A DNA stretch of 64,000 bases from Dendronephthya gigantea (GCF_004324835.1 NW_021163034.1:1330501-1394500), one strand, 5' to 3'; positions 10,480-21,255 are shown, numbered from the stretch's first letter. Numbers and translations are program-made. The notes: generated from the letters alone by a model not told the origin.

Positions 10480-11750
10480 AAAGTCGACCTCAATATCGAC
10501 ACAGAAGTTAAACCAGTCGCACAACCACTTCGGCGGATACCGTTTAGTATACGTCCGAAGATAGAAGAAGAGTTGAAAAGGCTGGAGGAGAAAGATATCA
10601 TAGAGAAAATAGATAAACCTACTAGTTGGGTGTCCCCCACAGTAATCACCCCCAAGAAGAATCCAAACGAAATACGTCTCAACGTCGATATGAGAGTAGC
10701 TAATAGTGCCATCCCCGAGTGAACAGCATTACGCCAACGATCGAAGAAGTGATACATGAATTAAATGGAGCGGAAGTCTTTTCCCACCTAGATATGAACC
10801 ATGGATACCACCAGTTGGAGCTTGAAGAAAACAGCCGTGATATAACAACCTTCACGACACATACCGGATTCTACAGGTATAAGAGACTCAACTATGGGAC
10901 GAAATCAGCTGGTGACATATTTCAAAACAAAATACGGGAAGAACTGACCCAGCACATACCAGGCGTTATTAATATCAGCGACGATATACTGGTATCGGGG
11001 AGAAATCAACAGGAGCACGACGAAAGACTAGAACTACTTCTTGAAACAGCGAAAGATAAACAGGTTACTTTCAATAAATCGAAGTGCGAATTTAGCAAAG
11101 ACAAGTGTTTATATTTCGGGTTAGTATTCTCGAAGGACGGAGTAAGCCCAGACCCGGGCAAAGTTCAGGCAATCAAAACAACATCTCCACCACGGAATGC
11201 CAAGGAACTTAATTCATTTTTATGCACAGTGCAGTATAACGCTAGATTTATGAAAAGATTTGCACCTTCGACTGAAAAATTGAGGAGCCTTTTGAAAGAC
11301 GAACATTTTAAATGGGAAACTGAACACCAGAGAGCATTCGAAAACCTAAAAAAAGATTGTGTGACGAGACCAGCCTAGTGTACTTCGATCCCAAGGCGGA
11401 ACACGAAGTTCACGTAGATGGGTGTCCTCTGGGGATATCAGCAACACTGGTGCAAAGAAGTGACAAAGAGGGACCGTGGCGAGTAGTACAATACGCAAGC
11501 CGCTCGTTGACAGATACAGAAAGCAGGTACTCACAGATTGAGCTGGAAACCCTGGCTGTAGATTTCGCATGTAAGAAATTTCACCTGTATTTATACGGAA
11601 TACCTTTTACAATAATCACGGACCACAAACCATTAGAAGCAATCATAAATAATCCAAGACATCAAACCTCAATACGGCTACAGAGAATCTTGGTAAGGAT
11701 TGTGGACTACGATTTCAAGGTAGAATACAGGCCGGGAAAACAACATATCC
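10480..11750 (+). mobile_element. Retrotransposon reverse transcriptase and RNase H region
   Basis: Recognisable reverse transcriptase blocks include HLDMNHGYHQLEL and the SDDI catalytic box. They are followed by an RNase H domain with HVDGCPLGISATL and TDHKPLE. The region is part of the broken coding section. Confidence 0.85.
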
Positions 11751-11949
11751 GATTATACTTCAAGGCACCCGCTACCGCGTAAGGAGTGTACCAAGCAAGA
11801 GCTAAGTACAAGTAAGGAAGTAAAACAATATGTGAACTATATTCTCCAAAATGACGTGCCTATCTCGATTAGTATAGAGGAAATGAAGCAAGCTGTGAAA
11901 GAAGACCCAGCAATGAGAAAACTGTCGCAATGCATAAAAAGAGGACAAA

Positions 11950-13160
11950 TGGTGAATACAGAGGATATCAGTGGATATAAAAACGTATTCCAGGAACTGG
12001 CATTGGTGGACGACCTGATCATGCGAGGTGAAAGAATGGTAGTCCCAGACAAGTTGCAGAAACGAATGATACAGATTGCCCACGAAGGACATCAAGGAGT
12101 AGTACGAACTAAACAAATGCTCCGTGCACACGTCTGGTTCCCGGGAATAGATGCAGCAGTGAAAAACTACACGGACAAGTGTTTGGGATGTCAAGCAACT
12201 ACGCCATTGAATAACAGAGAGCCACTACAAATGACAGAACTACCAGATGGACCATGGGAAAAAGTCAGCATGGACTTCGCGGGACCCTTACCAAACAAAG
12301 ATACGATATTGGTAATGTGGGATCAATATGCCAAATACCCAGTAGTCGAATTCGTCACCACAACATCGGCAGAAACAACAATACGTGTGCTGGAACGTAT
12401 CTTCACTACATATGGTACTCCAAAAGAGATAAAGACAGATAATGGACCACCATTCAACTCGGGAAAATTTTCAGAATTTGCAAAAACGCTGGGTTTTAAA
12501 CACCGGAAAGTTACTCCAAAATGGGCCGAGGCAAATGGTGATGTCGAAAGAATGATTCAAATCATAAAAAAAAGTGCGAAGATAGCGAAAATAGAAGGAA
12601 AGAACATCCGACAGGAAATTCAAAAAACAATCAGAAGCTATCGAGACACGCCACATGGAAACACCGGAGAAACCCCCAACAAGTTGATCTTTGGGAGGGA
12701 ACTGAATGGTCGTCTACCACCTCGAATGAAGAAGAAGACAGTATCTGATGCAACCATCCGACAAAGAGACGCAACTGCTAAACAAAAGTGCAAGGCCTAT
12801 GCAGACAGCAGGAGACATACCAAAGCGATACACATCGAAGTGGGAGACAAAATACTTGTGGAGCAGGACAAAATTGACAGTCTAACCCCTCGTTATAATC
12901 CGGAACCGTTTGTGGTGATCGCAAGGAAAGGCTCGATGATAACAGCTCAGAAAGGAGAGACTATACTATGCAGAAATACAGCGAAGTGTAAACGTTTGAA
13001 ATGCGCTGAGGATGAAGAAAGCGACAATGAATGGCAACCATCATTAAGTAGGCAGATGCAACCTGATAGAGAAGAGAGAGAGCCGACGAGACAGAGGAGC
13101 CCACGACCAATGAGGAATAGAATATCGACAAAGCAAACAATATACAAGGATTTTCATACA
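11950..13160 (+). mobile_element. Retrotransposon integrase region
   Basis: The zinc-binding HHCC part (GHQGVVRTKQML...CLGCQ) is followed by a core with DFAGPLP, DNGPPFNS and an EANGDVER segment, as in Ty3/gypsy integrases. A basic C-terminal tail follows. Confidence 0.85.
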
Positions 13161-13182
13161 TAATAGACGGAAAATATATATA

Positions 13183-13194
13183 AGAGGGGAGGGA
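13183..13194 (+). other. Polypurine tract of the retrotransposon
   Basis: AGAGGGGAGGGA abuts the 3' LTR, the usual site of plus-strand priming. Confidence 0.8.
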
Positions 13195-13422
13195 TGTAGT
13201 GTCGTAGCAAATAACGATCCCTCAGTAACAAAATAGAACTAAATATGCGCATAATTAGGTACTCATGCGTACGAACAGAGACATATAAAAGGACAAATAA
13301 TATATATATAAAAAGAAACGGAATACGGAGTCTTCGAGTAAACATTAATATTTTCGTTAGAAGTGTAATATATATCTAGAAACATAGGTGAATAAATATC
13401 GATACTAACACGATATCCTACA
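13195..13422 (+). repeat. 3' LTR, 228 bp
   Basis: Same length and, by eye, same sequence as the 5' LTR. It is followed directly by the second AATGG. Confidence 0.95.
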
Positions 13423-13427
13423 AATGG
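13423..13427. repeat. Target-site duplication, right copy (AATGG)
   Basis: It duplicates 8,904-8,908. The coding frame of M6 resumes at 13,428. Confidence 0.93.
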
Positions 13428-14706
13428 CAATATCAAAACCACAGTTTACCGTTGTCTATAAAACGGACTCAATTGATTGGCCACAGTGTGGAAGTGTTAA
13501 TAATATTCCTTTGGTTTCCTCTGACAGCTGTAGTGCTGTTCAGCTGGAAAGTTTTCAAAATGAAGTACTTTTCTACTTTTTATGTTGGTGTTATTTTTGG
13601 ATTAATGGTAGTTATCTATTACTTATTTTTAATGGTATTTGGGGTCTACGAGACGCACGTGTATTACAGATCTCCTGCAAATGTTCTTTTCCTTATTGGA
13701 ATCATCGTCTGTTCTGTGCTTATATTGCACAATATTCGAGTCAGTGAGCAAAACATATCTTATTCCAACTTCCATATATTGTCTTTGGTATCGTCAGAAT
13801 TTCTCCTGGGTTCTCTGCTGGCATACATTCACAGATACGGCATAGTTCCTTTCTTCAATGGTGTAAAAGAAGAACAATATAAGTTTATGATCGCTGCTAT
13901 GACTCCTGCGTCAGCCATCATTCCTGCAGCAATATTGAAGCTCATTGCGTTGAGGCGAAGTTCCGAGATAGTAAATCCCGGTCGGAGTTTTCTTTTGGTG
14001 TACTGCATTCGAGGTGGAATAATTTTCGTATACCGTACCATGCAAGCGGACTTTAAAAACATTTGGCTGTTCGTTGGACTTTCATTATTTTTTGGTGTTT
14101 TGAACTTTTTGAAGAAAGCAACCTATCGCTTAAGAATGAGATTGTGGAGTTACATCATCTCACAGTTGAAGCGAACTGTTTGCTGTCAAAGACTTCACGA
14201 AATGCCTCGTGACACACCACACTACAGAAGATTAAGAGCCGATTTAGAAATTCAAGACATGCTTTTTGAGTACATTACACTAGTTCTAAGTCAAGGAACC
14301 TTAGTCTTGTACATTGTGGAAAGTTTTAAACTTTCTGTTTCGTCCATCGTATACGAGAGTTTGAGGAACATTGCTATTGGCATTGGAATCGACTTCTTTT
14401 TCAATGTTTTTTCCATTTTTGTTCAAATTCATTACTACAACATTCCAATTAGTCGCGTGTGGTCGAAGTACTGGAAACGACATGTGCTTGCTAACCTCAT
14501 CATTCTCATGGTGATGGTGTCGTATTTCAACTCAGTCCTTGTATCGATTTTTAAAGTCCGCATCAATTGGACCGGCACAGACCACGGGGCGTACATTGTC
14601 AGAAACTGTACCTCGTTTCAGTAACGAACAGCCCATTAAGAGGACGAGACAACTTAAGGCTGTCTATTTAGTCCTATCGAAATAGAATGTAGAATCAACT
14701 CTTAAT

Positions 14707-14840
14707 AGAAACGACATTTGTTTGCTAACCTCATCATTGTCATCGTTGTCATGGTGATGGTGTCCATGCGCGCGTCCAAGGAACGAAACCAGTGAACAGA
14801 ACAGACATTATACATAGTCAGGAACTGTCCTTTATTTTAG
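14707..14840 (+). pseudogene. M7: C-terminal fragment
   Basis: It matches the family from GAAACGACAT (segment 11 start) to the tail and stop (ACTGTCCTTTATTTTAG), with an internal repeat of GTCATCGTTGTCATGG and a deletion. It is only about 130 bases long. Its sister M10 sits at the same distance after M9, so it was copied with the flank. Confidence 0.7.
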
Positions 14841-15237
14841 GGCAGGCCTACCAAAAAAAATAAATAACTTTAAGACTCTGCATTAAGTCCATTTTAAGTG
14901 GAGTGTGGAATCAACCCTTATTATAGTGGTGTATTCCAGGTGATCTCGCTCTTATATTTTGGCCAATCAGCGGTCAAAATGGTTGCCGAAATGGAAATTT
15001 ATTCGCAGTATTTAATGGATTACATATGTTTATATCTCTCGTTATTCGTTATGAAACTTATCAAAATTTTTAGGACTAGGTTTAGTTCTTAAATAGTTCA
15101 GTTCGCCATAAATTTTAAACCGAAATAAAAGTATATTTCGACAGATATTAAAGTTTTTTATTCGGGAAGTGGATTTTTATTTGGCAACTAGTACAAGTCC
15201 CAGTATTTTCCCGCCATTTCAGATCAACTTGCCGAAT

Positions 15238-15455
15238 AGCGCTATCCACCGGATAGTGATTTTTTCAACCCTTCTAAAAATGCTTGAAAAGCAATAAAAT
15301 TTCAGCTTTGGAACGAAAATTTATTAAAGAGGATTCTCACTTTAGGAATACTAAGATTCAATCAAAGTTATACCCAACAACAGGCGACTTTGAAAGCAAG
15401 TGAAAAAATCACTATCCGGTGGATAGCGCTGTCCGGCTTTCATACAACCGGCCCC
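15238..15455. mobile_element. Inverted-repeat element (MITE), 5' end incomplete
   Basis: GCGCTATCCACCGGATAGTG near 15,240 is mirrored by CACTATCCGGTGGATAGCGC near 15,411-15,430. The right end continues to CATACAACCGGCCCC, while the left end lacks that outer part. It has no coding capacity. Confidence 0.65.
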
Positions 15456-15456
15456 A

Positions 15457-15703
15457 GGGGCCGATTGTATCAAGCCCGTTTAGCTTAAACGGTGGATAAG
15501 TTAAAATTAAAAAACACTCTTACATCTCTCTGGAATGAGTCAACTTTAATATTATGCACCGAATTCGAATATGTAGTTGTAAACCGCTTCTTTGAATTAA
15601 GTTTAAAAACATTTAGTTCGCTTGTTGAATAAAACGTTAGACTTGCTTTCTATTTTGAACTTATCCACCGTTTAAGCTAAACGGGCTTGATACAACCGGC
15701 CCC
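15457..15703. mobile_element. Inverted-repeat element (MITE), 247 bp, TIR about 49 bp
   Basis: It begins GGGGCCGATTGTATCAAGCC and ends with the near-perfect inverse GGCTTGATACAACCGGCCCC. The arms continue through TTTAGCTTAAACGGTGG. The outer bases match the right end of the element just before it, so both belong to one family. Non-coding. Confidence 0.75.
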
Positions 15704-16353
15704 TGATGAATAAGTTTACAACGGAAAATATATACGAAGGCCGGAATAGCTAAATTTCTAGAGTTTGAAAGCAGTGGCGAAACTAGAATGATTGTTTTGA
15801 AGTATTTATACATATATTCAACTTGGCGAGAATCGATATCGTAATTGATGTGTAAAAATATAAAGCCCAGCATAAAACATGGAAGAGCGAGCAGCCATGA
15901 ATCAAGTGCATCAAATGTTTTTGCTATGCAACACTACAATAATCCTAATGCTATTTCCACAAAAGCTCTGCTGGAGTCGCGCTTCAAGGAGGCGTTCCGA
16001 CCTGAATTTTAAAATTTATATTTCGTTTAACACTTCTTTTGATTAAGTTTAACCGGAGTTTGATTCACTACTAACTCTGCCACTAAGTTAAAATAATATT
16101 AAATCAAGCAAAGTAAAATATTTCAGTCTTGTTGGTAAATGGTAATACAAAATATTTTTAACATTGTCTGGCGTTTTGTAACAATACTGCCTTTCTGTAT
16201 GCATAGTTAATTCGATTTCCTGCTTGTAATGTACAAATTCCTCTGCTAAAACCACAACCCAGAGACCGTCGTAGGACAAAAGAATTATAATATACGAATA
16301 GAATAATTCTCGTCTCACCTCAAGTCGTGTCTACAGCGATTCAGTCGTCAATC

Positions 16354-17946
16354 ATGTTGGAAGAAATTCTGGGAATGATTCTGTCAGTGTTTTCGCTTTT
16401 CCTGAACGAAACGCCGCGTTTGTCTCGGCGAGAACAACTTCATGAGGCAGACGACTCTAGTGAAAGCCAACCGATGGAGGAAGATAAATGGCTGCCATAT
16501 ATCAACAAAGAATACGATGACTTTAATAACGAGAACGAATTGACTTCGTCATCCGAATCCACTAGAGGAAGATTGACAGAATATAGCAGGATTGTTGATG
16601 TCTCACCGGTTCAAATTGTGAGTTATCGGAAGTCTATTTGCAAAAGTTTTTGGACAAATCTGAGTATAACAATCGCTATTATACCCCTAACGGCATTTAT
16701 GATGGCGTTTATATATTTGGATTTCAAGACAAATGATCTTTGCATAGAATGGCAATATCACAACCACAGTTTACCGTTGTCTGTAAAACGGACTCGATTG
16801 ATTGGCCACAGTGTGGAAGTGTTAATAATATTCCTTTGGTTTCCTCTGACAGCTGTAGTGCTGTTCAGTTGGAAAGTTTTCAAAATGAAGTACTTTTCTA
16901 CTTTTTATGTTGGTCTTATTTTTGGATTAATAGTAGTTATCTATTACTCATTTCTGATGGTATTTGGAACCTATGATACGCATGTATATTATAAATATCC
17001 TGAAAATGTCCTTTTCTTTATTGGAATAATCATGTGTTGTGTAGTGATATTGCACAATATTCGCTCCAGTGAGCAGACCATATCTTATTCTAACTTCCAT
17101 ATAATGGCTCTGGTATCGTCAGAATTTCTCGTGGCTGCTTTACTGGCATTCATTTACGGATACGGCATAGTTCCTTTCTTTAATAGTGTAATGGAAAAAC
17201 AGTATAAGTTTCTGATCACTACTATGACTCCTGCGTTGTTCATTATTCCTGCAGCAATCCAAAAGCATATTGCGTCGAGGAAAAGTTCCGAGATAATACA
17301 TCCCGGCCGGTGTTTTGTGCTGGTGTACTGTATCCGATGTGGTATAATTTACTTATTCCGTATCATGCAAGCAGACTTTAAAAACATTTGGCTGTTCGTT
17401 GGACTTTCATTGTTTTCCGGAGTTTTGAACTTTTTGAAGAAAGCAACCTATCCCGTAAGAATGAGATTGTGGAGTTATATCATCTCACGGTTGAGGCGAA
17501 CTGTTTGCTGTCAAAGACTTCATGAAATGCCTTGTGACACACCACACTACAGAAGGTTAAGAGCGGATTTAGAAATTCAAAACATGCTTTTTGAGTACAT
17601 TACACTAGTTCTAAGTCAAGGGATGTTGGTCTTGTACATTGTGGATAGTTTTAAACTTTCTGTTTCGTCCATCATTTACGAGACTTTGAGGAACATTGCT
17701 ATTGGCATTGGAATCGACTTCTTTTTCAATGTTTTATCCAATTTTGTTCAAATTCATTACTACAACATTCCAATTAGTCGTGTGTGGTCAAGGTACTGGA
17801 AACGACATATGCTTGCTAACGTCATCGTTCTCATGGTGATAGTGTCATATTTCACCCCAGTCCTACTCTCCGTTTTTCATGCGCGCGTGACTACGAATGG
17901 GGCGAGGAACGGAACCTACATAGTAAATAATTGCACGTCGTTTTAG
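16354..17946 (+). CDS. M8: intact 11-TM array-family protein, 530 aa
   Basis: Group A. The frame extends upstream only to a GTG, so the ATG at 16,354 (MLEEILGM) is the start. The head has QLHEADDSSESQPMEEDKW and the group A marker VQIVSYRKS. It has several private changes at otherwise conserved places, such as YGYGIVPFF after segment 5, IRCGIIYLFR in segment 7, KATYPVRM and EIQNML. It ends VNNCTSF with sequons in the tail. These scattered changes suggest it has been exchanging sequence less than its neighbours. Confidence 0.82.
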   Translation: MLEEILGMILSVFSLFLNETPRLSRREQLHEADDSSESQPMEEDKWLPYINKEYDDFNNENELTSSSESTRGRLTEYSRIVDVSPVQIVSYRKSICKSFWTNLSITIAIIPLTAFMMAFIYLDFKTNDLCIEWQYHNHSLPLSVKRTRLIGHSVEVLIIFLWFPLTAVVLFSWKVFKMKYFSTFYVGLIFGLIVVIYYSFLMVFGTYDTHVYYKYPENVLFFIGIIMCCVVILHNIRSSEQTISYSNFHIMALVSSEFLVAALLAFIYGYGIVPFFNSVMEKQYKFLITTMTPALFIIPAAIQKHIASRKSSEIIHPGRCFVLVYCIRCGIIYLFRIMQADFKNIWLFVGLSLFSGVLNFLKKATYPVRMRLWSYIISRLRRTVCCQRLHEMPCDTPHYRRLRADLEIQNMLFEYITLVLSQGMLVLYIVDSFKLSVSSIIYETLRNIAIGIGIDFFFNVLSNFVQIHYYNIPISRVWSRYWKRHMLANVIVLMVIVSYFTPVLLSVFHARVTTNGARNGTYIVNNCTSF

Positions 17947-18388
17947 TGAAGCGATGCTGAAGATATCGCACTTATTACGATAATTTACATGAAAATACAG
18001 TAGAACAAAGAAGTAATACTGATTAATAAGTTTATAAAGGAGAAATATACGAAGGAATAATGATTAACTTTCTAGAGTTTCAGTTTGAAAGTATTTATAT
18101 TTCTGTAATTCTGCAGATGTAATCAATAAAAGTGTGGGAAAATTTACAGAATTGTTTCATACTTTAAATCTTGATACTTGCCGAGCATGCGCAATAAAAA
18201 GTGGGTACACTAGTTCCAGCTGTGTATCTATTGTATGAATATTGCGAGTCCAATTGCACGGCCAGTGTTTACAATAAGAGAAGCAAGTTCAAAATGCCGG
18301 CACCATACTCGAATGATCTACGGTGGCGAATCATATTTCATCGCGTCTATATTTCTTGCTTTTCATCGTGTGAAGTAACCTTAATAGA

Positions 18389-18600
18389 GAGCTTTAGCAG
18401 TGAGTACGAGTACGACTACGACTACGAGATTCGTCATTCTCGCGCGTTGTTTGCTTACGTCATCAGTCAAAACTCGTAGTCGTTGGAAGTCGTTGGGCTT
18501 TTGAGTAAGAGTTTTTTGATAAATTTTGTACTCGAAAGCCCAACCACAGATTAGCTATAGGTTATCTGTGGCCCAACTTAGTCACTGCTAAAGCTCCCTA
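18389..18600. mobile_element. Inverted-repeat element with GAGCTTTAGCA(G) ends
   Basis: GAGCTTTAGCAGTGAGTAC on the left is mirrored by GTCACTGCTAAAGCTCCC on the right. A related element lies at about 29,920-30,014, with its core in the opposite orientation relative to shared flanks. Non-coding. Confidence 0.65.
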
Positions 18601-19093
18601 ATTACTCTGTGGCAGCACAACAAAGACCCTAATATACTATTTCTTAAAAAAGGCTCTGAAGTTGTACTTCAAGCAGGCGTTCCGAACTGAACTCTAATAT
18701 GTCGTTTGACACTTCTTTTGATTTAGTTTAGCAATGTTTGATATAACCTATTTGCAACACAACATAGCTGCATAGAAGATTGCCCATTAATTTGAAATAA
18801 CATAATTTGAGCACTAGTTCAGATAATTGTTTTCTCACGGATATATTTCACGGTTCAATTCGCCAAACGACCCACGCTTTGTGAGAGACAATCGAAGAAA
18901 GGTAATTAACTGTTTTATCGTAGAAATGCCTGGCATTCAAGTTTGGAGTTTGCGATTAATCATTGTTACAATCATTGACACAATTAACATTGTTACAATC
19001 ATTGACATAATGAATTGGAACGATGTCTTACAAGCGCACAAATTCGCCATGCAAGCGAAAAATACCACATATTTCCGTTCAATATCGCTTATA

Positions 19094-19204
19094 TACCACC
19101 CCTCCGCCTTCCCCCAAACAATGTTGATTCAACTGATAATGTATGTGTTGAATTAGATATTTTATTACAGTAGCAGGAACATTGTTTGGGGGGATTGGGG
19201 GTGG
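19094..19204. repeat. Inverted repeat, 111 bp
   Basis: CCACCCCTCCGCCTTCCCCC followed by AAACAATGTT is mirrored by AACATTGTTTGGGGGGATTG then GGGGTGG. The arms are about 27 bases. It is absent from the paralogous spacer before M17, so it may be a small foldback insertion. Confidence 0.6.
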
Positions 19205-19295
19205 CACGAGCCTCCATGCGCGTTCGTTTCAGCCTATTTGTCAATGATTGTAGGTCTTTGTAATTGCCCTTTCATTATATGCATGGCTAATTCGT

Positions 19296-19333
19296 CTTCC
19301 TGCTTTCAATGTACAAATTCCTTCGCTATAAAT
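19296..19333 (+). promoter_or_regulatory. Candidate core promoter of M9
   Basis: CTTCCTGC (19,296-19,303) precedes TATAAAT (19,327-19,333) by about 24 bases. The ATG is about 110 bases beyond the TATA box. The arrangement matches M2. Confidence 0.5.
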
Positions 19334-19444
19334 CCAGAAACCAGAACTCGACGAAAACCAAGCGAAATACATACTATACGGATAGAATAATTCTCGTCTC
19401 ACCTCTCGCCCCAAATCGTGTCTACAGCGATTCAGTCGTCAATC

Positions 19445-21043
19445 ATGTTGCAAGAAATTCTGGGAATGATTTTGTCAGTGTTTTCGCTTTTCCTGAACGA
19501 AACGCCGCGTTTGTTTCGGCGAGAACAACTTCATGAGGCAGACGACTCTAGTGAAAGCCGACCGATGGAGGAAGATAAATGGCTGCCATATATCAATAAA
19601 GAATACGAGAATATTAATAGCGACGATGAATCGATTTCGCCATTGCCCGAATTCACTAGAGGAAGATTGACAGACTATAGCAGGATTGGTGATGTGTCAC
19701 CGGTTCAAATTGTGAGTTATCGGAAGTCTATTCGCAAAAGTTTTTGGACAAGTCTAAGTATAACAATCGCTATTATACCTCTAACGGCATTTATGATGGC
19801 GTTTATATACTTGGATTTCAAGACAAATGATCTTTGCATAGAATGGCAATATCACAACCACAGTTTACCGTTGTCTGTAAAACGGACTCGATTGATTGGC
19901 CACAGTGTGGGAGTGTTAATAGCGAACCTTTGGTTTCCCCTGACAACTGCCGTGCTGTTCAGCTGGAAAGTTTTTAAGATGAAATACTTTTCTACTTTTT
20001 ATGTTGGCCTTATTTTTGGATTAATGGTAGTTATCTATTACTTATTTTTAATGGTATTTGGGGCCTACGAGACGCACGTGTATTACAAATCTGCTGCAAA
20101 TGTTCTTTTCTTTATTGGAATAATCATCTGTTGTGTGGTGATATTGTACAATATTCGAGCCAGTGAGCAAAACATATCTTATTCCAACTTCCATATATTG
20201 GCTTTGGTATCGTCAGAATTTCTCCTGGGTTCTCTGCTGTCATACATTTACAGATACGGCATAGTTCTTTTCTTCAATGGTGTAAAAGAAGAACAATATA
20301 AGTTTATGATCGCTGCTATGGCTCCTGCGTCGGCCATCATTCCTGCAGCAATCCTGAAGCACATTGCGTTGAGGCGAAGTTCCGAGATAGTAAATCCTGG
20401 TCGGAGTTTTCTTTTGGTGTACTGCATTCGAGGTGGAATAATTTTCGTATACCGTACCATGCAAGCGGACTTTAAAAACATTTGGCTGTTCGTTGGACTT
20501 TCATTATTTTCTGGTGTTTTGAATTTTTTGGAGAAAGCAACCTATCGCGTAAGAATGAGATTGTGGAGGTACATCATCTCACGGCTGAAGCGAACTGTTT
20601 GCTGTCAAAGACTTCACGAAATGCCTCGTGACACACCACACTACAGAAGATTAAGAGCCGATTTAGAAATTCAAGACATGCTTTTTGAGTACATTACATT
20701 AGTTCTAAGTCAAGGAACCTTGGTCTTGTACATTGTGGAAAGTTTTAAATTTTCTGTTTCTTCCATCATTTACGAGACTTTGAGAAACGTCGCTATTGGC
20801 ATTGGAATCGACTTCTTTTTCAATGTTTTATCCAATTTTGTTCAAATTCATTACTACAACATTCCTATTAGTCGCGTGTGGTCGAAGTACTGGAAACGAC
20901 ATATGCTTGCTAACTTCATCATTCTCATGGTGATGGTGTCATATTTCACTTCAATTTTTATATCGGTTTTTAAAGTCCGCGTCAATGGGACTGGCACAGA
21001 CCACGGGGCATACATTGTCAAAAACTGTACCTTGTCTCAGTAA
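19445..21043 (+). CDS. M9: intact 11-TM array-family protein, 532 aa
   Basis: Group A, starting MLQEILGM at the ATG. The head carries QLHEADDSSES and VQIVSYRKSIRKS. In the basic cytoplasmic loop it has FLEKATYRVRM and LWRYIISRL, charge changes not shared by most members. The C-terminus (FKVRVNGTGTDHGAYIVKNCTLSQ, split here in words: an NGT sequon, then TDHGAYIV, then an NCT sequon) is of the type otherwise found only in M6, and the 3' flank is also a duplicate of M6's. Confidence 0.82.
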   Translation: MLQEILGMILSVFSLFLNETPRLFRREQLHEADDSSESRPMEEDKWLPYINKEYENINSDDESISPLPEFTRGRLTDYSRIGDVSPVQIVSYRKSIRKSFWTSLSITIAIIPLTAFMMAFIYLDFKTNDLCIEWQYHNHSLPLSVKRTRLIGHSVGVLIANLWFPLTTAVLFSWKVFKMKYFSTFYVGLIFGLMVVIYYLFLMVFGAYETHVYYKSAANVLFFIGIIICCVVILYNIRASEQNISYSNFHILALVSSEFLLGSLLSYIYRYGIVLFFNGVKEEQYKFMIAAMAPASAIIPAAILKHIALRRSSEIVNPGRSFLLVYCIRGGIIFVYRTMQADFKNIWLFVGLSLFSGVLNFLEKATYRVRMRLWRYIISRLKRTVCCQRLHEMPRDTPHYRRLRADLEIQDMLFEYITLVLSQGTLVLYIVESFKFSVSSIIYETLRNVAIGIGIDFFFNVLSNFVQIHYYNIPISRVWSKYWKRHMLANFIILMVMVSYFTSIFISVFKVRVNGTGTDHGAYIVKNCTLSQ

Positions 21044-21121
21044 CAGCCTATTAAGAGGACGAGACAACTTAAGACTATCTATTTAGTCCAATCGAAGTAG
21101 AGTGTAGAATCAACTGTTAAT

Positions 21122-21255
21122 AGAAACGACATTTGTTTGCTAACCTCATCGTTGTCATCGTTGTCATGGTGATGGTGTCCATGCGCGCGTCCAAGGAACG
21201 GAACCAGTGAGCAGAACAGGCATTATACATAGTCAGGAACTGTCCTTTATTTTAG
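21122..21255 (+). pseudogene. M10: C-terminal fragment
   Basis: This is the sister copy of M7, with the same deletion and the same internal repeat of GTCATCGTTGTCATGG, ending at TTTATTTTAG. Non-functional. Confidence 0.7.

Larger units (their letters stand above)
8909..13422 (+). mobile_element. Ty3/gypsy-type LTR retrotransposon, 4,514 bp
   Basis: The element has two 228-bp LTRs (TGTAG...CTACA), a primer-binding site, a polypurine tract and a 5-bp target duplication, and lies in the same orientation as the host gene it interrupts. Order of parts: gag, zinc knuckle, protease, reverse transcriptase, RNase H, integrase, which is the Ty3/gypsy order. No envelope is seen. I find no differences between the LTRs by eye, so insertion is very recent. 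The coding region is nevertheless broken, with about three interruptions, so this copy is a fossil in coding terms and was probably moved by proteins from a relative. Confidence 0.93.
8507..14624 (+). pseudogene. M6: array member split by an LTR retrotransposon
   Basis: The first 134 codons (8,507-8,908) end at IEW. The remaining 398 codons (13,428-14,624) resume in the same frame at QYQNHSLPLS, after the 5-bp duplicated target. Host coding sequence on both sides has no other damage, so the gene was probably intact (532 aa, group A) before the insertion. Its C-terminus (TDHGAYIVRNCTSFQ) and 3' flank are closest to M9. A family sequon in the tail is altered to NWT. The present allele should make only a truncated head plus segment 1. 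Confidence 0.85.
14625..16353. other. Spacer M6-M8
   Basis: The part 14,625-15,230 is a duplicate of 21,044-21,645 downstream of M9. Two inverted-repeat elements (15,238-15,455 and 15,457-15,703) follow. A recurring spacer block at about 15,820-15,930 (GAGCGAGCAGCCATGAATCAAG) also occurs near 7,720, 24,890, 25,880 and 29,020. The M8 5' flank follows, with TTTCCTGC at 16,216-16,223. Confidence 0.5.
17947..19444. other. Spacer M8-M9
   Basis: No gene is supported. It holds the M8 3' flank, an inverted-repeat element (18,389-18,600), the recurring block near 18,792-18,900, a two-copy 27-bp tandem repeat (about 18,962-19,010), an inverted repeat (19,094-19,204) and the M9 promoter region. Confidence 0.5.

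Noticed and set aside
10719-13163. Separate host genes for reverse transcriptase, RNase H and integrase
   Set aside because: They lie between matching LTRs in Ty3/gypsy order and are parts of one broken retrotransposon.
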